Below, piece after piece: positions 1 through 7,611 of a DNA stretch of 64,000 nucleotides. Source of the stretch: Micromonospora sediminimaris (GTDB lineage: Bacteria; Actinomycetota; Actinomycetes; Mycobacteriales; Micromonosporaceae); contig FOLJ01000002.1 of assembly GCA_900112325.1 (NCBI GenBank), positions 124,001 through 188,000 of the forward strand, given 5' to 3'. Within the stretch, counting starts at the first letter, position 1. Each line of letters begins with the position of its first letter. Below the pieces are notes generated by a model. That model did not search any database, was not told where the DNA came from, and saw only the letters and a list, made by a program, of their open reading frames with translations. The translations under genes and the position numbers were made by a program.

Positions 1-746
1 TCGACGAGCCCGACGTAGCGGGCCTCGCCGGGCAGTGCCGCCGCGCTGAGCACGGGGTCGGTGAGCCGCCGGGCACGGTCACCCTTGCCGGCTTCGGTGC
101 CCACGGAGAGCAGCCCCACCCGGGGCGCGGCGACGCCGTGGGCGACTGCGGCGTAGGCGGCACCGAGCGCGGCGTGCCGGGCGAGAGTCGCCGGGTTCGG
201 TTCCAGTGAGCCGCCGACGTCGAGCAGGACGACGGTGCCGGAGACGGCGGGCAGCGCGGCAGCGAGGGCCGGGCGCCGCACATCGGGCCAGCGTCCGAGG
301 CCGAGGGCGGCGGCGGTGACGGTTGCGCCGGTGGAGCCGGCGGAGACCACCGCGTCGGCGTACCCGGCACGAACCGCCGCCACGGCCGCTCGGACGGTGG
401 TCTCGGCGCGTGCCGCGCTGGGGTCGTCGGCCATCTCGACGACGGAGTGTGTCGGGCGGACCGTGATCCGGTCCCGTTGTGCCGGGTCCAGGGCGTCGAT
501 CAGCGCGCCGGCGGCCCTGGTCGGCCCGACGAGAAGCAGGTGCAGGTCCGGGTCGTCGCACACCGCCCGCAGAGCGCCGTCCACCACGACGGCGGGAGCC
601 TCGTCCCCGCCGAGGAGGTCAACGGCGATCCGTGCGATGCCCGACTCCGTCTCGACGCCGACCGGCCTGGACCGGCCGGCGTCGGCCGGAGTTGCGGGCG
701 ATCGCCGGGGGGTGTGCGTCACCCGACCTGTGGTCGGAGACGTCAC
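1..746 (-). CDS. plsX: Phosphate acyltransferase PlsX, 3' end outside the window
   Basis: PlsX makes acyl-phosphate from acyl-ACP and phosphate, the first step of membrane phospholipid synthesis with PlsY. The reverse strand reads without stop from GTG 746 to the window edge, about 248 codons. It includes an IAVDLLGGDEAP block near residue 40, then VSAGSTGAT and VVLLDVGGSLEPNP, all typical of PlsX. Downstream of rpmF by 12 bases, in the usual yceD-rpmF-plsX order. If GTG 746 is the start the protein has about 39 residues before the usual IAVDLLGGD beginning; GTG 722 is an alternative. The C-terminal part (about a quarter of the protein) lies beyond base 1. Confidence 0.92.
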   Translation of the reverse strand, partial: MTSPTTGRVTHTPRRSPATPADAGRSRPVGVETESGIARIAVDLLGGDEAPAVVVDGALRAVCDDPDLHLLLVGPTRAAGALIDALDPAQRDRITVRPTHSVVEMADDPSAARAETTVRAAVAAVRAGYADAVVSAGSTGATVTAAALGLGRWPDVRRPALAAALPAVSGTVVLLDVGGSLEPNPATLARHAALGAAYAAVAHGVAAPRVGLLSVGTEAGKGDRARRLTDPVLSAAALPGEARYVGLV

Positions 747-758
747 GCGCCGTCCGGG

Positions 759-932
759 TCAGACCTCAAGGACCTGGCGGCCGTTGTAGGTGCCGCAGAC
801 CGAGCAGGCGGCGTGCGGCAGCTTCGCGGACTTGCACTGCGGGCAGGCGACGGTCGCGACCGCCGCGGCCTTCCAGTTCGCCCGGCGGGACCGGGTGTTG
901 CTGCGCGACATCTTGCGCTTGGGGACGGCCAC
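759..932 (-). CDS. rpmF: Large ribosomal subunit protein bL32
   Basis: A 57-residue basic protein beginning VAVPKRKMSR with two zinc-ribbon pairs, CPQC (residues 30-33) and CSVC (43-46), so it is the zinc-binding form of bL32. GTG 932 is preceded by a GGAG element 8 bases upstream. It starts 5 bases after the stop of the YceD gene and ends 12 bases before plsX, so the three are surely cotranscribed. The four cysteines suggest that it is the zinc-replete paralogue; a cysteine-free copy, if one exists, would lie elsewhere in the genome. Confidence 0.97.
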   Translation of the reverse strand: MAVPKRKMSRSNTRSRRANWKAAAVATVACPQCKSAKLPHAACSVCGTYNGRQVLEV

Positions 933-937
933 GGTTC

Positions 938-1501
938 TTACTCCTCTGTACGGGTCAGTTGCGACAGGCCCGCCCAACGCGGGTCGATCTGCTGGTGGCT
1001 GTGATCGGCCGGCAGATCGTCCCAGTGCACCCCGCATTCGGGGCACAGACCTGGGCAGTCCTGGCGGCAGAGCGGATTGTTCGGCAGCGCGAGCACCACC
1101 GCGTCCCGCAACGCCGGTTCCAGGTCGATCAGGTCTCCCTGCATTCGACCCACTTCGTCCTCTTCGGTGGTGGCGTCCGTGGTGCTGTTCTCGTACGCGT
1201 ACAGCTCCTGGATCGTCACCGTCACCGAGTCGTTGATCTCGCGCAGGCAGCGACTGCACTCGCCCTGGATCGGACCGCTGACGGTCCCCGAGACGAGCAC
1301 ACCCTCGGACACCGACTCCATCCGCAGATCGAGGTCGAGGCCCGCGCCCTCCGGCACGCCGATCAACTCCACGCCGAGGTCCGACGGTGCCGGGACCACC
1401 CGTTCGACGGTACGCAGAGCACCAGGTCGACGCGGCAGCTCCCTCGTGTCGAGGACCAGCGGCGACCTGGGGTCGAGTGAAGTGGGTGAGTTCTTGGGCA
1501 T
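938..1501 (-). CDS. YceD family (DUF177) protein
   Basis: A 187-residue protein of the YceD/DUF177 family, which is found next to rpmF across bacteria and has been linked to 23S rRNA accumulation and ribosome assembly. Family signs are the ECSRC motif (near residue 82) and the C-terminal cysteine cluster CRQDCPGLCPECG (about residues 146-158), with an acidic stretch between them. ATG 1501 is the start. It opens the yceD-rpmF-plsX unit; a TAACCT sequence lies about 40 bases upstream but has no convincing -35. The actual biochemical role in actinobacteria is not settled. Confidence 0.9.
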   Translation of the reverse strand: MPKNSPTSLDPRSPLVLDTRELPRRPGALRTVERVVPAPSDLGVELIGVPEGAGLDLDLRMESVSEGVLVSGTVSGPIQGECSRCLREINDSVTVTIQELYAYENSTTDATTEEDEVGRMQGDLIDLEPALRDAVVLALPNNPLCRQDCPGLCPECGVHWDDLPADHSHQQIDPRWAGLSQLTRTEE

Positions 1502-1671
1502 AGTCAGACTCCGGCCGGTGAGAGGCCGACAAACGAGGTTACCTGGACGGACGCTCCAGCGTCGAATCGGGGGTGACCGGCCGTCCCGGCACCGGGAGCA
1601 GCGGATGATCCCGGCACTGGCGGACAGTCCGGCCGGCAGCGGACGATCCGTTCGACGACCCCGTGTGGTGG

Positions 1672-2169
1672 TCAGAAGGGCAGCGGACGCTCCGCCTCGT
1701 CGCCGGCGAAGGTGCCGATCTCCCGCAGCGCATGCATCTTGTCCCGGCCGCGCTCTATCGAGGCCAGCGCCCGGGTGAGGAACTGCTCGAAGTTGGCCAA
1801 GGCGGTGTCGACGTAGTCGTCGACCTCCTCGCGCAGCCGCTGCGCCTCCGCCCGTGCTTCGGCGATGATCCGGGCGCCCTCGTGCTCGGCGGAGACGGTG
1901 ATCTCGTTCACCGAGACCAGGCGGGCGTGTTCCGCCTCACCCTCGCTGATGATGCGGTCGGCCTCCCGCTTGCCGGCCTCCATGATCTTGTCACGCTCCT
2001 CCAGCAGGGCGGCGGCGCGGCGCAGGTCGGCAGGGAGTTCGGCGCGCAGTTCGTCGAGGGCCGCGACCATCTCACCCCGGTCGACCATGCAGTTGTTGCG
2101 CGACATCGGCACGGAGCGCGCCTGCTCCACGATGGTGATCAGTTCGTCGATGCGGTCGAGCGGGTCCAC
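1672..2169 (-). CDS. sepIVA: SepIVA-like coiled-coil cell division protein (DivIVA relative)
   Basis: A 165-residue, almost wholly helical protein with long alternating Glu/Ala/Arg heptads from about residue 35 to 150 and no membrane segment. Length, the N-terminal MDPLDRIDELITIVEQA segment and position between coaD and yceD match the mycobacterial Rv2927c/SepIVA family, a DivIVA-domain protein needed for septation and polar growth. That role is from family knowledge; the sequence itself shows only a cytoplasmic coiled coil. GTG 2169 is supported by a GAGG element 5 bases upstream. A 170-base gap separates it from yceD and holds no further gene. Alternative name in annotations: ATPase or hypothetical protein. 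Confidence 0.75.
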   Translation of the reverse strand: MDPLDRIDELITIVEQARSVPMSRNNCMVDRGEMVAALDELRAELPADLRRAAALLEERDKIMEAGKREADRIISEGEAEHARLVSVNEITVSAEHEGARIIAEARAEAQRLREEVDDYVDTALANFEQFLTRALASIERGRDKMHALREIGTFAGDEAERPLPF

Positions 2170-2304
2170 CGGTACCTCACTCCTGTCGTTCGTCGGGCCG
2201 ACCTACATCATGCGGGCTGCGGCCGGTTTCCCGCTTCACCCATGATGTCGTCCCGCACCAACCCCGCACCGCCCTCTCCCCGGGCGTGTCGCCCCACCCC
2301 GCCT

Positions 2305-2378
2305 CGCGATCTTGCACTTTCCGTCCCCGCAAACCACATCGAAAGCGACAGAAGGGCGACCGGAACTGCAAGATCGCG
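2305..2378. repeat. Inverted repeat with 12-bp perfect arms (REP-like)
   Basis: Arms cgcgatcttgca (2305-2316) and tgcaagatcgcg (2367-2378) are perfect inverted copies around a 50-base centre, and pairing continues inward after one mismatch. It sits in the 229-base gap between coaD and sepIVA. The arm sequence resembles short palindromic elements that are scattered between genes in Micromonospora (recalled, not searched). It may be a non-autonomous repeat, or act as a transcription terminator after coaD. Confidence 0.7.
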
Positions 2379-2398
2379 TATGCGAGGGCGGCTCGTGG

Positions 2399-2884
2399 TC
2401 AGGCTGGTGGGGGGACCAGGCGGGCTTTGAGGGCGTCGCGGACCACGTCCGGGACGTGGGGCGTGACGTCGCCGCCCCACTTGGCCACGTCCTTGACCAG
2501 GCTGGACGAGAGGAAGGAGTAGAGCGGGTTGGTCGGCATGAACAGCGTCTCGACCCCGGCCAGGCCGATGTTCATCTGGGCCATCTGCAACTCGTAGTCG
2601 AAGTCGCTGACCGCCCGCAGACCCTTGATGAGCACGGTCGCCCGCTGCGCCCGGCAGAAGTCCACCAGCAGGCCCCGGAAGGATTCCACCCGCACATTGC
2701 CGTAGGAGGCGGTCACCTCCCGGAGCATGTCGATGCGCTCCTCCACGGTGAACAGGCCACTCTTCGACTGGTTTACCAGTACGCCGACGATCACCTCGTC
2801 GAACAGCCGGCTGGCCCGGCCGACGATGTCGAGGTGACCGTTGGTGACCGGGTCGAACGATCCGGGACACACCGCACGTCTCAT
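2399..2884 (-). CDS. coaD: Phosphopantetheine adenylyltransferase
   Basis: CoaD joins ATP and 4'-phosphopantetheine to give dephospho-CoA, the fourth step of coenzyme A synthesis. The 161-residue length equals the family norm. The nucleotidyltransferase motif is PGSFDPVTNGHLDI (residues 7-20, TxGH form) and the second ATP site is SFLSSSLVKDVA near residue 130. ATG 2884 overlaps the stop of rsmD by ATGA, the standard rsmD-coaD coupling in actinobacteria, which fixes the start. Confidence 0.97.
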   Translation of the reverse strand: MRRAVCPGSFDPVTNGHLDIVGRASRLFDEVIVGVLVNQSKSGLFTVEERIDMLREVTASYGNVRVESFRGLLVDFCRAQRATVLIKGLRAVSDFDYELQMAQMNIGLAGVETLFMPTNPLYSFLSSSLVKDVAKWGGDVTPHVPDVVRDALKARLVPPPA

Positions 2885-3444
2885 GATCGGCGACCGTACC
2901 AAAGGGTGGTCTCGCCGTACCGGCGACTGCGCTGGCCAGTGATGCCTTCCACCCACTCGACCGGTCCGCCACGGCTGGACCGCTCCACCACCACCAATGC
3001 CTCCGGCGTCAGCCAACCCCCGTCCACCAGAGCGGCGAGCATCGCGCGGATGCCATCGTCCGGCAGGGCGTACGGCGGATCGGCGAAGACGACGTCGTAC
3101 GGGTCACCCTCCGCACCGGCGGCCAGCACGGTGGCGACCTTGCCGGTGACCAGTCGGGCCGACGTGCCGACCCGCAGCGCCGCCAGGTTCTCCCGGATCA
3201 CCCTGGCCGCACGCGGGTCGGACTCGACCAGCAGCGCGTGCGCGGCGCCCCGGGACAGCGCCTCCAGGCCGACGGCGCCCGAGCCGGCGTAGAGGTCGGC
3301 GAAGCGGATCCCGTCGAGGTCCACCTCGGCTTCGACCGCGCTGAACAACGCCTCGCGTACCCGGTCGGAGGTGGGTCGGGTGCCGGCACCCGACGGGGCG
3401 GCGATCCGCCGGCCACCCAGACTGCCCGCGACGATGCGGGTCAT
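2881..3444 (-). CDS. rsmD: 16S rRNA (guanine966-N2)-methyltransferase
   Basis: RsmD methylates G966 of 16S rRNA in the small subunit using S-adenosylmethionine. The 187-residue protein has the SAM-binding motif DLYAGSGAVGLE (residues 50-61) and the catalytic N-methyltransferase motif DPPY (122-125). It begins at ATG 3444 and is translationally coupled to coaD through a 4-base overlap. It is the first gene of the leftward rsmD-coaD unit. recG, which often stands just before rsmD in other genera, is here separated by the surface-protein gene. Confidence 0.95.
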   Translation of the reverse strand: MTRIVAGSLGGRRIAAPSGAGTRPTSDRVREALFSAVEAEVDLDGIRFADLYAGSGAVGLEALSRGAAHALLVESDPRAARVIRENLAALRVGTSARLVTGKVATVLAAGAEGDPYDVVFADPPYALPDDGIRAMLAALVDGGWLTPEALVVVERSSRGGPVEWVEGITGQRSRRYGETTLWYGRRS

Positions 3445-3783
3445 CGCTCGCTCCTGCTCACCTTCCTGACGCTACGCGACAGCGGACCAGCCTCGGGTCG
3501 ACGGAGCCGCATCGCGACGGCGTGCCGGTCCAGACGGGACAGCGGAGCGTGCCGCCTCCGAATGATCACTATGAGTATATCAATAATCTCGAATTGACAA
3601 CATCTCACTTAAGCTTCCCTGAGGGCTGTTTCGTTTCTCGCGATCTCGCTAGGGTCTGCCCGGTGCCGGCGCATTGCCGCCGGTAATCGGCAAGGGAGGC
3701 ACCCTCTCAGGCGCGGCACGTGCCGCCAGCGCCGTCCGTCCCGCCCGCGCCGACCCAGACGCATCTTCACCCCGGGAGTACGC
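3445..3783 (+). promoter_or_regulatory. Intergenic region with AT-rich patch, upstream of surface-protein gene
   Basis: 339 bases without a gene between the divergent rsmD and surface-protein genes. Bases 3560-3645 are strikingly AT-rich for this genome and include TTGACA (3594-3599) and TAGGGT (3650-3655), which could be parts of promoters although their spacing does not match each other. A small hairpin with ttgccg/cggcaa arms lies near 3675 and a 14-base palindrome gcggcacgtgccgc near 3712. No known riboswitch consensus was recognised. The ribosome-binding site GGGAG lies 6 bases before GTG 3784. Confidence 0.4.
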
Positions 3784-5289
3784 GTGATCCGACCCAAGCT
3801 GTCGCTGCGGCGGCCGCTGGCTGTCCTGGCAGCCGCCCTCATCGGCCTGACCGGAGCAGCGGCGGTGGCCACCCCCGCCAGCGCTCACCACACCACCATC
3901 ACCGCCACCGCCGTCTGCGACCAGCTCAGTGGTGAGCGGGTGATCACGTGGAAGGTGGAGAACAGCGAACGTAACAAGGACGCCACGATCACGAAGGTCA
4001 CGGCCAACCCCAACACCGACGTGACCGTGCAGGTGCGCGCCGACGAGAGCCGGCCGCTGCACAGCGTCGTCATTCCCAAGAACTCCTTCGTGGAGGCTGT
4101 CCAGCGGGTGCCGGGCGACACCACCCGCGCCACCCTGCGGGTGGATGCGGTCTGGCAGAAGAACAACGCCCGCGCGAGCAACGAGGGCAGCATCAACCTC
4201 GACCGCGACGGGGCGTGCACCCCGGCGCCGAAGTGCGTCGACGCCAGCGAGGCTAAGTACAGCCACACCTTCGACGGCCCGAAGGGCACCGCGACCGTCA
4301 AGCTGGCGGGTGACCTGCCGCTGTGCGGTGACGAGAAGCAGTACTTCACCCTGGTGTCGTACTTCGCGCCGCGCCCGCAGTTCGCCACCCCGCAGTACGT
4401 CTACGGCGAGCCGGACAGCGACTTCCTCGGTGCCGGCCAGACCGAGATCGAGCTGAACGTCGGTGTCCCGGACTGCCACACCCAGGTCGACCTGATCTGG
4501 GGCGGGGTCGACGAGGTCATCGACCCGCTGGTCGAGGACGGCCCGCGCTACGGCTCCAAGAAGCTCGGCGAGAAGGGTGCTCCCGGCAACCGCTCCTCGG
4601 GCCCGCAGGGCTGGTACAACGGCGGCAGCAAGAACTGCACCACCCCGGCGTCCACCTTCTCCTCCGCCTGCGACGGCAGCGTCACCGTCTCGCTGAGCAA
4701 CGACGGTTCGATCTCCAAGTACCCGGTCGAGTTCGAGGTCCGGGCCGAGAACGGCTGGTCCAAGACCGTCACCGTCGCGCCGGGCGAGGCCGACAACGAG
4801 ACCGTGGTGCCCGCCGAGAACGCCGGCAAGATCGAGGTGCTGGTCGACGGCAAGGTCATCGAGAACGGCACCTACTCCTGGGAGCGTCCCGAGGACTGCC
4901 CGCTGCCGACGGTGACCACCGACGCGGACTGCGAGACCTTCGGGCTGACCGCGTCGAACCCGGAGGGTGGCATGCCGGTCAAGGTCGAGTTCACCTACGG
5001 CGACAAGACCGAGACCCGTACCGTCGCGCCGGGTTCGTCGGAGAAGGTCACCTTCCCGGCCGGTGACGAGGAGGCGGCGCTGGTCGTCCTGCCGGAGCTG
5101 GGCCTGGAGCTTGAGGTCGTCTACGCCCCCGAGGGCTGCGGCGGCGGTGGCGGCGGCGACGAGGAGCCGGGCCTGCCGGTGACCGGCGCTGCGGCCGGCG
5201 GCATCGCCGCAGGCGCGATCGCCCTGCTGGCGCTGGGCGCGGTCCTGTTCGTGATGGCACGGCGGCGGCGGATCCACTTCACCGCCTGA
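3784..5289 (+). CDS. Secreted LPXTG-anchored surface protein with tandem Ig-like repeats
   Basis: A 501-residue surface protein. Residues 1-34 are a signal peptide (RRPLAVLAAALIGL core, cleavage after ASA). The C-terminus has a sortase signal: LPVTG at 464-468, a hydrophobic segment, then ARRRRIH. Before it, a Gly-rich/acidic linker. The body contains cysteine-bounded blocks: two adjacent units of about 75-85 residues (near 300-450) each start with a Cys, carry a TVAPG motif and end before a Cys, suggesting repeated beta-sandwich domains that project from the wall. GTG 3784 has GGGAG upstream. It stands alone with its own terminator. The ligand or function cannot be told from the sequence. 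Confidence 0.85.
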   Translation: MIRPKLSLRRPLAVLAAALIGLTGAAAVATPASAHHTTITATAVCDQLSGERVITWKVENSERNKDATITKVTANPNTDVTVQVRADESRPLHSVVIPKNSFVEAVQRVPGDTTRATLRVDAVWQKNNARASNEGSINLDRDGACTPAPKCVDASEAKYSHTFDGPKGTATVKLAGDLPLCGDEKQYFTLVSYFAPRPQFATPQYVYGEPDSDFLGAGQTEIELNVGVPDCHTQVDLIWGGVDEVIDPLVEDGPRYGSKKLGEKGAPGNRSSGPQGWYNGGSKNCTTPASTFSSACDGSVTVSLSNDGSISKYPVEFEVRAENGWSKTVTVAPGEADNETVVPAENAGKIEVLVDGKVIENGTYSWERPEDCPLPTVTTDADCETFGLTASNPEGGMPVKVEFTYGDKTETRTVAPGSSEKVTFPAGDEEAALVVLPELGLELEVVYAPEGCGGGGGGDEEPGLPVTGAAAGGIAAGAIALLALGAVLFVMARRRRIHFTA

Positions 5290-5306
5290 GCCGAGCTGAG
5301 CGTGCC

Positions 5307-5342
5307 CGCCCCGGTCACCCCGTTCCACGGGTGACCGGGGCG
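5307..5342. terminator. Bidirectional terminator between surface-protein gene and recG
   Basis: A perfect 14-bp stem (5307-5320 with 5329-5342) and 8-base loop stand between two converging genes. There is no U-tract, as is common in actinobacteria. Confidence 0.75.
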
Positions 5343-5406
5343 GTTCGCTGTCCCGGGCAGGTTCGCGGCGGTCGGCGCGCGGGGATCGGCGGGGCCAGCG
5401 GCTCGG

Positions 5407-7611
5407 TCAGCCCTTTTCGAGGTACTCGGCGCGGTCGGCGTCGACAAGCGCGGCCACCGAGGCGGCGAGCGCCGGATGCCGGGTCAGCTCCGGATCCTCC
5501 TCGACCAACGCGATGGCCTCCGCCCGCGCGTCCCGGATCAGGTCCGCGTCGCGCAGCAACGACAGCAGGCGCAGGTGCGAACGACGGCCGGACTGGGTGG
5601 CACCCAGGACGTCCCCCTCCCGCCGCTGTTCCAGGTCCAGCTCGGCGAGCTTGAAACCGTCCGTGGTGGAGGCGACCGCGTCCAGCCGCTCCCGTGCCCC
5701 GCTGCCCTCGGCCGCCTCGCTCACCAGCAGACAGAGCCCGGGCGCGCTGCCCCGGCCCACCCGGCCACGCAACTGGTGCAGTTGCGAGACGCCGAACCGG
5801 TCCGCGTCCAGCACCACCATCATCGTCGCGTTGGGTACGTCCACCCCCACCTCGACCACCGTGGTGGCCACCAGCACGTCCAGCTCACCGGCGGCGAAGG
5901 ACCGCATCACCGCGTCCTTCTCGTCGGCCGGCAGCCGGCCGTGCAGGACCCCGATCCGCAGACCGTGCAACGGCCCGTCGGCCAGCAACGGCGCGACCTC
6001 GGTCACCGCCAGCGGTGGCCGCCGTTCCGAGTCGTCGACCGTCGGCGGCTCCTCCTCGGCCCCGGACGTCGAATCTCCGATCCGGGGGCAGACCACGTAC
6101 GCCTGGTGACCGGCGGCCACCTCCTCACGCAGCCGACGCCAGGCACGGTCGAGAAAGGCCGGCTTCTCCGCGGCCGGTACGACGTGCGAGGCGATAGGTG
6201 AACGACCGCGCGGAAGTTGGGACAGCGTGGAGATCTCCAGGTCGCCGTAGACCGTCATGGCCACCGTACGAGGGATCGGGGTGGCGGTCATCACCAGTAC
6301 GTGCGGCGGCTGATCCGCCTTGGCCCGCAACGCGTCCCGCTGCTCGACGCCGAACCGGTGCTGCTCGTCGACCACGACCAGACCGAGATCGGCGAAGTCG
6401 ACCCCCTCGTAGAGCAGGGCGTGGGTGCCGAGCACGATGCCGGCCGCGCCGCTGGCGACCTCGGCCAGCGCCCGACGCCGGGCCGCCGCGCCCAGCGAGC
6501 CGGTGACCAGTTCCACCCGGGTGGCGTGCTCGGCGGCACCCAGCTCGCCGGCCTGGGCGAGCGGGCCGAGCAGGTCGAGCATGCCCCGGTGATGCTGGGC
6601 GGCGAGCACCTCGGTCGGGGCCAGCAGCGCGGCCTGCCCGCCCGCGTCGACCACCTGGAGCATCGCCCGCAGCGCCACCACTGTCTTGCCGGAGCCGACC
6701 TCGCCCTGCAACAGGCGGTGCATCGGATGACCGGTGGCGAGGTCGGCGGCGATCTCCACGCCGACGTCACGTTGGCCGGCGGTCAGCTCGTACGGCAGCC
6801 GGGCGTCGAACGCGTCGAGCAGACCGCCCGACCGCCCGGGCCGGGGACGCGCGGGGGACGCGGCGGCGTCCCGCTTGCGCCGGACCAGGGTCACCTGCAC
6901 GGCGAACGCCTCGTCCCACTTCAGCCGCCGACGGGCCCGGTACAGCTCCTCCCGGCTGGACGGCCGATGGATCTCCCGGAGGGCGGTGCCCAGACCGACC
7001 AGGTTCCGGCTGGCCCGTACCGTCGCCGGCAACGGATCCTCCGGCGGGGCCACCGTGTCCAGCACCACCCGTACGCAGCGGGCGATCACCCAGGTGGGCA
7101 CCGCCGCAGCGGCCGGGTAGACCGGAATGAGCGCACCGGCGAACTCCTCGATCTGCTCGCTGGCCGCCGCCTCGGTGTCGGTCTGCTCCCCCAGCAGGAC
7201 GTACTCCGGCCCGTTGAGCTGCCGCCGGCCGCGGAACTCGGTGACCTTTCCGGCGAACAGTCCCCACCGGCCGGGCCGCAGCTCGCGTTCGCGCCACGCC
7301 TGGTTGCCGAAGAAGGTGAGGGTGAGGCTGCCGCCGGAGCCGTCGCCGACGGTCACCTCCAGCAGATTGCCCCGCCGCTGCCGCATCGGGCGTACGGCGG
7401 TGCGCTGCACCTGGGCCAGCACGGTGACCTGCTCGCCGACGTCCAACGCGCGGATGTCGGTGTGCTCGCCACGCTCGTCGTAGCGGCGGGGGAAGTGGTA
7501 GATGAGATCACCCGCGGTGTGCAGGTCGAGATGGCCGGCCAGCGCCTTGGCGGTCTTCTCCCCGACCAGCTTCTTCAGCGGCGTGTCCAGGTCGGACGGA
7601 TCGGCGGTCAT
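5407..7611 (-). CDS. recG: ATP-dependent DNA helicase RecG
   Basis: RecG remodels stalled replication forks and branch-migrates Holliday junctions. The 734-residue protein has an N-terminal wedge/OB region (about 50-150), the Walker A motif GEVGSGKT (303-310), the DEQH box (415-418) and C-terminal helicase motifs with QLRGRVGRG, all in the expected order. ATG 7611 overlaps the end of the DAK2 gene by 4 bases (ATGA), so the two are translationally coupled, as in other actinobacteria. An insertion of charged residues around 520-545 (GAEEEPPTVDDSERR) is probably a surface loop. Confidence 0.97.
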   Translation of the reverse strand: MTADPSDLDTPLKKLVGEKTAKALAGHLDLHTAGDLIYHFPRRYDERGEHTDIRALDVGEQVTVLAQVQRTAVRPMRQRRGNLLEVTVGDGSGGSLTLTFFGNQAWRERELRPGRWGLFAGKVTEFRGRRQLNGPEYVLLGEQTDTEAAASEQIEEFAGALIPVYPAAAAVPTWVIARCVRVVLDTVAPPEDPLPATVRASRNLVGLGTALREIHRPSSREELYRARRRLKWDEAFAVQVTLVRRKRDAAASPARPRPGRSGGLLDAFDARLPYELTAGQRDVGVEIAADLATGHPMHRLLQGEVGSGKTVVALRAMLQVVDAGGQAALLAPTEVLAAQHHRGMLDLLGPLAQAGELGAAEHATRVELVTGSLGAAARRRALAEVASGAAGIVLGTHALLYEGVDFADLGLVVVDEQHRFGVEQRDALRAKADQPPHVLVMTATPIPRTVAMTVYGDLEISTLSQLPRGRSPIASHVVPAAEKPAFLDRAWRRLREEVAAGHQAYVVCPRIGDSTSGAEEEPPTVDDSERRPPLAVTEVAPLLADGPLHGLRIGVLHGRLPADEKDAVMRSFAAGELDVLVATTVVEVGVDVPNATMMVVLDADRFGVSQLHQLRGRVGRGSAPGLCLLVSEAAEGSGARERLDAVASTTDGFKLAELDLEQRREGDVLGATQSGRRSHLRLLSLLRDADLIRDARAEAIALVEEDPELTRHPALAASVAALVDADRAEYLEKG

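Noticed and set aside
479-1480. Long open frame on the plus strand opposite rpmF and yceD
   Set aside because: Arg/Pro-rich low-complexity translation; the opposite strand carries recognised genes. Similar frames lie opposite recG, ppk, ilvBNC and others. They come from the high GC content.
3600-3783. Possible c-di-AMP (ydaO) riboswitch before the surface-protein gene
   Set aside because: Only unspecific hairpins; the conserved blocks (GGGGGACC, GGGGTGAAT) are absent.
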